Assembly (NCBI GenBank): GCA_002424625.1
Contig: DIKR01000112.1
Coordinates: 3,260 to 10,202 of the forward strand
Direction: 5' to 3'
Origin: Desulfuromonadaceae bacterium UBA5613
GTDB taxonomy: Bacteria; Desulfobacterota; Desulfuromonadia; Desulfuromonadales; UBA2197
Length of the DNA stretch: 6,943 nucleotides
Part shown: one piece after another, positions 1-5,342 of the stretch
How positions within the stretch are numbered: position 1 is the stretch's first letter
Layout: each line of letters begins with the position of its first letter
Program-made: the position numbers and the translations under genes
The notes under the pieces: generated by a model
Database searches by the model: none
The model's input: only the letters and a program-made list of their open reading frames with translations
Told to the model about the DNA's origin: nothing

Positions 1-2636
1 CCTTTATCCTCCACGATGGCCCTCCCTATGCCAATGGTCATACCCATATCGGCCATGCGCTGAACAAGATTCTCAAGGATGTCGTCATCAAGAGCCGGCG
101 CATGAGCGGATTTTATGCTCCATACGTTCCGGGCTGGGATTGCCACGGTCTGCCGATCGAACTCATGGTCGACAAACAGCTCGGCAACAAAAAGCGGGAG
201 ATGACCAAGGGGGAGATCCGCAAGGCCTGCCGGGCTTACGCTGCTGACTGGGTCGAGATCCAGCGCCGCGAATTCGAACGCCTCGGCGTCCTTGGCGAGT
301 GGGAGAATCCCTACCTGACCATGACTGAAGGGTACGAAGCCGCCACCGCCCGTGAATTGGCCCGCTTTGCCGAGCGCGGCGGTCTTTTCAAGGGGAAGAA
401 GCCGGTGCACTGGTGCTCTTCCTGTGTCACCGCCCTCGCCGAAGCTGAAGTGGAATACGCCGACCACACCTCTTATTCGATCTACGTCAAGTTTCCCTTT
501 GCCGGGACTTTGCCGACGGAACTCTCCGCCTTTAGCGACAAAGCCCTTGCCTTTGTCATCTGGACGACGACCCCCTGGACGATCCCCGCCAACCTCGGCA
601 TCTGCCTCAATCCTGATCTCCCCTACGCCCTGGTCGAGGTGAGCGGCGAGTATCTGGTGGTTGCCGAAGGCCTGGTTGAAGAGGTCGCCAAAGTCCTCGG
701 TTGGGAGTCGTACCGCATCGCCACGACTTTCGACGCGGCCCTCTTTGAAAAGCAGACCTGTCGCCACCCCCTTTACGACCGCCCCTCGCTCATCGTCCTA
801 GGGCAGCATGTCACCCTCGAAGCCGGCACCGGCTGTGTCCACACCGCCCCTGGCCATGGCCATGATGACTACCTCACCGGCCTGCGCTACGGCCTGGAGA
901 TCTACAACCCGGTTGATGACTATGGTCGCTATCGTCCTGATGTCGAGATCTTTGCCGGGATCAAGGTCAATGAAGCGCATGCTCTGGTTGCCGAGAAACT
1001 CGATGCGGTCGGCGCTCTCCTCAAGTTCGGCAAGATCAGTCACAGCTATCCGCACTGCTGGCGCTGTAAAAAGCCGGTGATCTTCCGCGCCACCGAGCAA
1101 TGGTTTATCTCCATGGAGGCGAACAACCTGCGCGATCAGGCGCTCAAGGCGATCAGTGATGTCGAGTGGATTCCGCGCTGGGGCAAGGAGCGCATCTTCG
1201 GCATGATCGAAAACCGTCCTGACTGGTGCGTCAGCCGCCAGCGCAGCTGGGGGGTGCCGATCACCGTCTTTTACTGCGCGGCCTGTGGCGAAGCCCTGGC
1301 CGACGGCAAGACCATGCACCATGTCGCCGACCTCTTTGAAAAGGGCGGCAGCGATCTGTGGTATGAAAAGGAGGTCGAAGAACTTCTGCCGATCGGGACG
1401 CTCTGCAGTCAGTGCGGCCATGACAAGTTTACCCGCGAAAGTGACATCCTCGATGTCTGGTTCGATTCCGGGGTATCGCATGCCGCTGTCCTTGAGCGGC
1501 GCGGCAACCTCGGCGCCCCGGCCGACCTTTACCTCGAAGGCTCGGACCAGCATCGCGGCTGGTTCCACTCCAGCCTCCTCGCGTCGATCGGCACCCGCGG
1601 CATCGCCCCCTACAAAGCGGTCCTCACCCACGGTTTCGTTGTTGATGGTCAAGGCAAGAAGATGTCGAAGTCGCAGGGGAATGTCGTGGCCCCGGATGAA
1701 GTGATCAAGAAGTACGGCGCCGAGATCCTCCGTCTCTGGGTGGCGGCGCAGGATTATCGCGACGATATCCGCATCAGTAACGAGATCCTCGAACGTCTTG
1801 CCGATGCTTACCGCCGCATCCGCAATACCGCCCGCTATATCCTTGGCAATCTCCACGACTTCAAACCCGAAACCGACTGGGTCAGCGATGGCGATCTCCT
1901 CGAGATCGATCGCTGGGCCCTCTCCAAACTCGAAGGGCTGATCCAGCGGGTGGAGCGTTGCTATCAGGAGTATGAATTCCACGTCCTTTACCACGCCGTC
2001 CATAACTTCTGCAGCGTCGAGCTCTCCTCTTTCTATCTTGACGTGCTCAAGGATCGCCTTTACACCGCCAAAGCCGGGAGTGTGGCGCGGCGCAGTGCCC
2101 AGACTGCCATGTACCGGATCCTCGACAGCCTGACCCGGCTGATTGCACCGGTCCTTTCCTTTACCGCCGATGAAATCTGGTGGTGTCTCCCTGGCGAGCG
2201 GGAAGGAAGCGTCCATCTTGCTACCTTCCCGAAGATTGAAACCAGTCTTCTTGATGCCGCTCTCGAAGCCCGCTACGAGCAGATCCTCATGGTCCGCTCT
2301 GATGTCTCCAAGGTCCTCGAAGTCGCCCGCATCGCCAAGACCATCGGCCACTCCCTTGATGCCCGCGTCACCATCTACGCCCCGGCCGGCCCCTGGCGCG
2401 ACCTTTTGGCTGCTTATTGCGACGAGCTTGCCACCCTCTTCATCGTGTCTCAGGTCGTACTGGCGGAGATCGCGCCGAGCGGCGGCGTGGCTGGCGAAGA
2501 GCTCAAGGAGTTGGTGATCCACGTTGAAAAGGCAGCAGGCGACAAATGCGAGCGTTGCTGGAACTACTCGACCAGTGTCGGCGCCAGTTCCGCCCATCCC
2601 GCCCTGTGCCCGCGCTGCGAAGCCGTTATCGGTTGA
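1..2636 (+). CDS. ileS: Isoleucyl-tRNA synthetase (5'-truncated by window edge)
   Basis: Cytoplasmic class Ia enzyme that charges tRNA-Ile with isoleucine and edits mischarged valine. The reading frame is already open at base 3, so the true start lies upstream; the Met codon at 102 is internal. Visible are 877 residues, and roughly 45-50 N-terminal residues are missing against the usual ~920-940. Numbering from base 3: the DGPPYANG...HIGH ATP-binding signature has HIGH at residues 15-18 (bases 45-56). The CP1 editing domain shows WTTTPWTIPAN at 187-197 and HTAPGHGHDD at 280-289. Paired cysteines (CAAC near 425, then CSQC) flank the insertion before DVWFDSG. KMSKS is at 553-557 (bases 1659-1673). 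The alpha-helical anticodon-binding region follows, and the C-terminal zinc ribbon CERC...CPRC spans bases 2547-2618. All catalytic, editing and zinc motifs appear intact. It is followed by lspA, its common partner in this group, across a gap holding a repeat element. Identification is secure. Confidence 0.98.
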   Translation, partial: FILHDGPPYANGHTHIGHALNKILKDVVIKSRRMSGFYAPYVPGWDCHGLPIELMVDKQLGNKKREMTKGEIRKACRAYAADWVEIQRREFERLGVLGEWENPYLTMTEGYEAATARELARFAERGGLFKGKKPVHWCSSCVTALAEAEVEYADHTSYSIYVKFPFAGTLPTELSAFSDKALAFVIWTTTPWTIPANLGICLNPDLPYALVEVSGEYLVVAEGLVEEVAKVLGWESYRIATTFDAALFEKQTCRHPLYDRPSLIVLGQHVTLEAGTGCVHTAPGHGHDDYLTGLRYGLEIYNPVDDYGRYRPDVEIFAGIKVNEAHALVAEKLDAVGALLKFGKISHSYPHCWRCKKPVIFRATEQWFISMEANNLRDQALKAISDVEWIPRWGKERIFGMIENRPDWCVSRQRSWGVPITVFYCAACGEALADGKTMHHVADLFEKGGSDLWYEKEVEELLPIGTLCSQCGHDKFTRESDILDVWFDSGVSHAAVLERRGNLGAPADLYLEGSDQHRGWFHSSLLASIGTRGIAPYKAVLTHGFVVDGQGKKMSKSQGNVVAPDEVIKKYGAEILRLWVAAQDYRDDIRISNEILERLADAYRRIRNTARYILGNLHDFKPETDWVSDGDLLEIDRWALSKLEGLIQRVERCYQEYEFHVLYHAVHNFCSVELSSFYLDVLKDRLYTAKAGSVARRSAQTAMYRILDSLTRLIAPVLSFTADEIWWCLPGEREGSVHLATFPKIETSLLDAALEARYEQILMVRSDVSKVLEVARIAKTIGHSLDARVTIYAPAGPWRDLLAAYCDELATLFIVSQVVLAEIAPSGGVAGEELKELVIHVEKAAGDKCERCWNYSTSVGASSAHPALCPRCEAVIG

Positions 2637-2653
2637 TGGTTCGTGTAAAACCG

Positions 2654-2743
2654 ACCACCCCCAGCCCCTCCTTAAGCAAGGAGGGGAGCTAAAAGCTTAA
2701 AGGTTGAATCCCCCTCCTTTTTCAAGGAGGGGTTAGGGGTGGT
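2654..2743. repeat. 90-bp MITE/REP-pair-like inverted-repeat element
   Basis: Terminal inverted repeats of 33 bp lie at 2654-2686 and 2711-2743 and match at 28 of 33 positions. The outermost 20 bases match at 18 of 20 (ACCACCCCCAGCCCCTCCTT against the complement of AAGGAGGGGTTAGGGGTGGT). Each arm is also a perfect 9-bp hairpin: CCCCTCCTT-AAGC-AAGGAGGGG at 2665-2686 and CCCCTCCTT-TTTC-AAGGAGGGG at 2711-2732. The 24-bp centre is AT-rich and codes for nothing. In RNA the arms could form either two small hairpins or one long stem. No T-tract follows, so it is not a typical intrinsic terminator. No clear target-site duplication is visible, although AGCTTAAA occurs at 2694-2701 and 2752-2759. The form fits a non-autonomous MITE or an inverted pair of REP palindromes mobilised in trans. 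No transposase lies in the window. Confidence 0.8.
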
Positions 2744-2803
2744 AAGCTGTCAGCTTAAACTTGTTTAAATGACTTTCGTCGCGATCATGATCCGCGCTCC
2801 CAA

Positions 2804-2809
2804 AAGGAA
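2804..2809 (+). promoter_or_regulatory. Ribosome binding site of lspA
   Basis: AAGGAA lies six bases before the GTG at 2816. It supports that start: reading upstream in frame there is no ATG, GTG or TTG before an in-frame TAA at 2756. Confidence 0.7.
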
Positions 2810-2815
2810 TATCTC

Positions 2816-3313
2816 GTGCCCTTTCGCACCCGTCTCCTCCTCATCGTCGCGCCGCTGCTGCTGGTTCTCGACCAGCTCAGCAAGATTTATATTGACCGTA
2901 ACTTTTTCCTCGGCGAATCGGTCACCGTCTTTGAGAACTTTTTTCACATCACCTACATCCGCAACAAGGGGGCGGCCTTCGGCATCCTTGCCGGCAGCCC
3001 CTGGCGCGTCCCCTTCTTTGTCAGCATCGGCGTGATTGCCTGCGTCGGCCTCCTTTGGTACCTCTATGCCACCCGTGCCGACCAGAAACTGCTGCAGATT
3101 TCGCTGGTGATGGTCTTTGCCGGCGCCATCGGCAACATCATCGACCGGGTGCGCCTCGCCGAAGTCATCGACTTCCTTGATGTCCACTGGTATCAATACC
3201 ACTGGCCCGCCTTCAATGTCGCTGACTCGGCAATTACCGTCGGCGTCGGGCTGATGATCCTTGATCTCTGGTTTGAAGAGCGGCGGAACAAGAAGGCTAA
3301 ACAAGCGGAGTAA
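2816..3313 (+). CDS. lspA: Lipoprotein signal peptidase (signal peptidase II)
   Basis: Inner-membrane aspartyl protease that removes the signal peptide from diacylglyceryl-modified prolipoproteins, acting after Lgt. The protein has 165 residues, the usual family size. Four hydrophobic segments are visible at about 7-26, 66-85, 92-108 and 134-153. Family landmarks are LDQLSK (residues 18-23), the RNKGAAFG block (49-56), GNIIDR with catalytic Asp110, and FNVADS with catalytic Asp137, so the active-site pair is intact. The C-terminus ends in a basic, lysine-rich tail. The start is GTG, fixed by the upstream AAGGAA. It lies 179 bp after ileS and 9 bp before a permease gene, so co-transcription with both is likely, with the inverted-repeat element in the leader region. 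No clear separate promoter was seen. Confidence 0.97.
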   Translation: MPFRTRLLLIVAPLLLVLDQLSKIYIDRNFFLGESVTVFENFFHITYIRNKGAAFGILAGSPWRVPFFVSIGVIACVGLLWYLYATRADQKLLQISLVMVFAGAIGNIIDRVRLAEVIDFLDVHWYQYHWPAFNVADSAITVGVGLMILDLWFEERRNKKAKQAE

Positions 3314-3322
3314 TTCTCCACC

Positions 3323-4594
3323 ATGGATACCTTCTCCCTCCCTGCTCATCTTTCTCGCCGGCGCTGGTCCCTCTTTGCCGTCCTCGCGCTCATCTACATG
3401 CTCGTCTACTTTTACCGGGTCTCGCTGGCGGTGATCGCCGGCGATGTCAGCCAAGATCTCCAACTCACCCCCGAGGAGCTCGGCACCCTTTCCGGCATCC
3501 TTTTTTACGTCTACGCCCTGGCTCAACTTCCCCTCGGCCCCCTCATCGATCGTTTTGGCGGTCGCCTGGTGATCAGCGGCTGCGGTCTGCTCACCACGGC
3601 CGGCGGCCTCCTCTTCAGTCAGGCGCAGAGCTTGAACGCGGCCATGATTGCGCGCATGCTCATCGGTGTCGGCACGGCCTCGGTCCTGATGGCGACCTTT
3701 GCCATCTTCAGCCGCTGGTACAGCCGCCAGGAGTTCGGGCGCGCGTCGAGTTTGATGATCGCTTTCGGCAATCTCGGCAATCTCTGCGGCACCGCCCCTC
3801 TTGCCCTCGGGGTTGCGGCGGTTGGCTGGCGGCAATCCTTCCTCTTTATCGCCGTGTTGCAGGGGATTGCCACCCTCTTCATCTTTATTCTGGTGCGCGA
3901 TCGTCCCCCTCTCCCCGTGGCAGCAGTCGGGGGGGAAGCCCCGCGCAAGATCGGAATCTTTGCCGCCTGGCGCATGATCTTCAGCAGCGGCAGCTTCTGG
4001 TTGCTGGGGATGCTTTGCTTCTTCTGGTACGGAAACTATTTGGCCATTCAGGGGCTGTGGGGCGGGCCGTATCTGCGTGAGCTCATGGGCCTGAGCCGGG
4101 AAAAGACCGGGCAGATGCTGATGTATGTTTCCATCGGTTTTGTCATCGGCAGCTACTGCAGTGATGCCTGTGTGCGGCGCTTCTTTGCCGGATCGCAGAA
4201 GTGGATGCTCATTGTCGGCTCCTCTTTCCTGGCTTTGCTGATGACCGCCTTTCTCGGCTGGGGGGAAGTTCTCCCCCCTTGGTTGCTTGCTCTCACTCTT
4301 CTCCTCCTCGGCCTTGCGGTCTCCAGCGGCGTCCTCATCTATCCGATCATCCGCGCCAGTTTCCCGGTGAGCATCGTCGGCACCGCTCTCACCTCCCTGA
4401 ACTTCTTCGTTCTCCTCGGCGCTGCCGTCACCCAACAGGTGATGGGGATGATCATCGGTGCCCAGACCCCGCTCGGCGTAACGCCTCCTCCTGCCGCCTA
4501 CCACAGCGCCTTCCTCCTGCCGATCGTCGGGCTGGTGGTGGCGATCGGGCTTTATACTTTTGCGCACGACACCTCAAAGCCGGATTTTCGATAA
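3323..4594 (+). CDS. Major facilitator superfamily permease, substrate unknown
   Basis: A 423-residue integral inner-membrane transporter. Twelve hydrophobic segments can be placed roughly at 15-38, 53-75, 82-101, 104-128, 139-163, 170-191, 222-246, 265-283, 293-313, 318-341, 352-380 and 395-415, with the usual longer cytoplasmic loop (about 192-214) between the halves. The MFS motif A appears between segments 2 and 3 as GPLIDRFGGR (residues 72-81). Segment 1 carries YFYR (29-32), and QGLWGGPYL (243-251) follows segment 7. These features establish the superfamily but not the cargo; organic anion or phosphate-ester porters and proton-coupled symporters all remain possible. The ATG is 9 bases past the lspA stop. 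A GGAG inside the lspA end (3307-3310) is the best, rather distant, ribosome binding site. This suggests the gene is the last of the ileS-lspA unit, closed by the hairpin at 4617-4649. Confidence 0.93.
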   Translation: MDTFSLPAHLSRRRWSLFAVLALIYMLVYFYRVSLAVIAGDVSQDLQLTPEELGTLSGILFYVYALAQLPLGPLIDRFGGRLVISGCGLLTTAGGLLFSQAQSLNAAMIARMLIGVGTASVLMATFAIFSRWYSRQEFGRASSLMIAFGNLGNLCGTAPLALGVAAVGWRQSFLFIAVLQGIATLFIFILVRDRPPLPVAAVGGEAPRKIGIFAAWRMIFSSGSFWLLGMLCFFWYGNYLAIQGLWGGPYLRELMGLSREKTGQMLMYVSIGFVIGSYCSDACVRRFFAGSQKWMLIVGSSFLALLMTAFLGWGEVLPPWLLALTLLLLGLAVSSGVLIYPIIRASFPVSIVGTALTSLNFFVLLGAAVTQQVMGMIIGAQTPLGVTPPPAAYHSAFLLPIVGLVVAIGLYTFAHDTSKPDFR

Positions 4595-4616
4595 GTATAA
4601 TTCTTGTCGCGCCCTC

Positions 4617-4649
4617 AAAAAAGGGCTACGTCTCGTGACGTAACCCTTT
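4617..4649. terminator. Bidirectional intrinsic terminator between convergent genes
   Basis: A 13-bp stem with one C-A mismatch (AAAGGGCTACGTC at 4620-4632 paired with GACGTAACCCTTT at 4637-4649) closes a TCGT loop. Read on the minus strand the stem runs into six T residues (complement of 4617-4622), a good intrinsic terminator for the cytochrome gene ending 105 bases upstream. On the plus strand the T-run is only three long, so termination of the permease transcript is probably weaker. Its position between two convergent genes fits a shared terminator. Confidence 0.8.
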
Positions 4650-4753
4650 GATAACAAAGATCGGAGTGAGCGACTTCTGCTTCCGAAGTCCGCTGACAAC
4701 AGATAGCACTTCAGTAGGAAAAATCGCCTCAACAGAACATGCATATTACGGCG

Positions 4754-5074
4754 TTATTTTTTGACGTGACAACGTTCACAGTTTCCCTTGGCTTCAAAGG
4801 CTTTTTGTCCGTTATGGCAAACACCGCAAAGTCTGCCAGCATAAATCTCTTCCATGGTGATCTTTACGGTTCCCTGCTTCATCTTGGGGAAGAGTCCTTC
4901 CTTGTGACAGTCTTTGCAACTTGCGACTGCCTCTTTATGAGTTGCGCCATCAAATATCACAACGCCGGTTTCACTCCCCTTAAATTCGAGGGTCTTGCCT
5001 GAAGAAACGGCGAATGCGCTGCTGGCAAGAAGAGCAAGAGAAGTAGCTGTAATGACGATGATAAGGTTCCGCAT
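4754..5074 (-). CDS. Periplasmic tri-haem c7-like cytochrome
   Basis: A 106-residue exported multihaem cytochrome. A Sec signal peptide (Met-Arg-Asn, hydrophobic core, Ala-Phe-Ala at 20-22) predicts a mature chain of about 84 residues. Three CXXCH haem-binding motifs are present: CKDCH (53-57), CGVCH (83-87) and CERCH (99-103). The spacing and the CGVCHNGQKAF block resemble the c7-type tri-haem domain found in cytochrome-rich Geobacter relatives, where such proteins carry electrons across the periplasm. Besides the three haem-attached histidines there is only His46, in FDGATH where the c7 pattern is FxHxxH; Met65 and Met74 are the other plausible haem ligands. The start is ATG with an ideal AGGAGG six bases upstream. 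The gene is more AT-rich than its neighbours and stands alone, convergent with the permease and divergent from the UbiD gene. The electron donor and acceptor cannot be told from sequence. Confidence 0.95.
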   Translation of the reverse strand: MRNLIIVITATSLALLASSAFAVSSGKTLEFKGSETGVVIFDGATHKEAVASCKDCHKEGLFPKMKQGTVKITMEEIYAGRLCGVCHNGQKAFEAKGNCERCHVKK

Positions 5075-5080
5075 AGGGTG

Positions 5081-5086
5081 CCTCCT
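5081..5086 (-). promoter_or_regulatory. Strong ribosome binding site of the cytochrome gene
   Basis: Perfect AGGAGG on the minus strand, six bases before the ATG at 5074. It fixes the start and suggests efficient translation. Confidence 0.9.
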
Positions 5087-5104
5087 GATGAGATGTTGTG
5101 TTTA

Positions 5105-5132
5105 ATAATACAAAATACCTTGGAATATTCAA
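5105..5132 (-). promoter_or_regulatory. Probable sigma-70 promoter of the cytochrome gene
   Basis: On the minus strand TTGAAT (-35, 5132-5127) is followed by a 16-base spacer and TATTAT (-10, 5110-5105), matching 4/6 and 5/6 of the consensus. Transcription would begin near 5098, giving a leader of about 24 bases that contains the AGGAGG. The surrounding stretch is AT-rich. It is a consensus match only. Confidence 0.6.
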
Positions 5133-5169
5133 TCGATCGAGAAAATTAAATATCCGGCCGATTCAATCG
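5127..5169. repeat. 9-bp direct repeat at the cytochrome promoter
   Basis: ATTCAATCG occurs at 5127-5135 and again at 5161-5169, start to start 34 bases apart. The first copy overlaps the proposed -35 of the cytochrome promoter, and the second lies about three helical turns upstream of it. This layout could serve an activator or repressor, but two short copies can also arise by chance in AT-rich DNA. Confidence 0.35.
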
Positions 5170-5279
5170 CTGCCGTCTTCCGCGGGTTGCTGCCCGGCGG
5201 AGAAATGCCGGTCGCTTCCTTGCTGTTTTCTGGATAGGTTGTGAGAGATTGAAAGTTTATCGGAATGAAGGTGTCTGTC

Positions 5280-5308
5280 TTGCTCCTGTTCGGGAATTAC
5301 ATTAAGAT
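5280..5308 (+). promoter_or_regulatory. Possible sigma-70 promoter of the UbiD-family gene
   Basis: TTGCTC (5280-5285), a 17-base spacer and TAAGAT (5303-5308) make a modest match, 3/6 and 4/6 of consensus, with ideal spacing. It would give a leader of about 28 bases before the GTG at 5343. This is the best candidate in the divergent region but remains weak. Confidence 0.4.
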
Positions 5309-5330
5309 GAGCCAGTTTTAGAGACCTTTC

Positions 5331-5336
5331 GAGGAG
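5331..5336 (+). promoter_or_regulatory. Ribosome binding site of the UbiD-family gene
   Basis: GAGGAG lies six bases before the GTG at 5343. It decides in favour of this GTG start, after which the protein begins MGYRNLQ, a typical UbiD-family N-terminus. Confidence 0.85.
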
Positions 5337-5342
5337 TCAGCC

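Noticed and set aside
798..2597. 599-codon open frame on the minus strand opposite ileS
   Set aside because: It is a shadow of ileS: the protein lacks recognisable domains and the plus strand carries every isoleucyl-tRNA synthetase motif in this span. GC-rich third positions suppress stops on the opposite strand.
2711..2732. Right-hand hairpin of the repeat as an ileS terminator
   Set aside because: The stem is followed by TTAGGGG rather than a T-run, and a near-identical mirrored hairpin stands on the other side, so a repeat element explains it better. Some attenuation of read-through is still possible.
2765..4567. 600-codon open frame on the minus strand opposite lspA and the permease
   Set aside because: It crosses two well-supported plus-strand membrane protein genes and their junction. 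Its translation is highly charged and low in complexity, as expected of an antisense reading of hydrophobic codons.
4672..4690. Small hairpin GACTTC / GAAGTC downstream of the cytochrome gene
   Set aside because: Only six base pairs with a seven-base loop and no T-run on either strand. It does not fold into a tRNA-like shape and is likely chance or minor 3' leader structure.
4739..5002. 87-codon plus-strand open frame over the cytochrome gene
   Set aside because: The minus strand here encodes a signal peptide and three CXXCH motifs with a perfect ribosome binding site. The plus frame is a shadow without its own start signals.
5179..5201. GC-rich hairpin in the divergent region as a riboswitch or terminator
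   Set aside because: Eight base pairs with a bulge, lying upstream of both proposed promoters and therefore probably untranscribed. No T-run and no recognisable riboswitch core.
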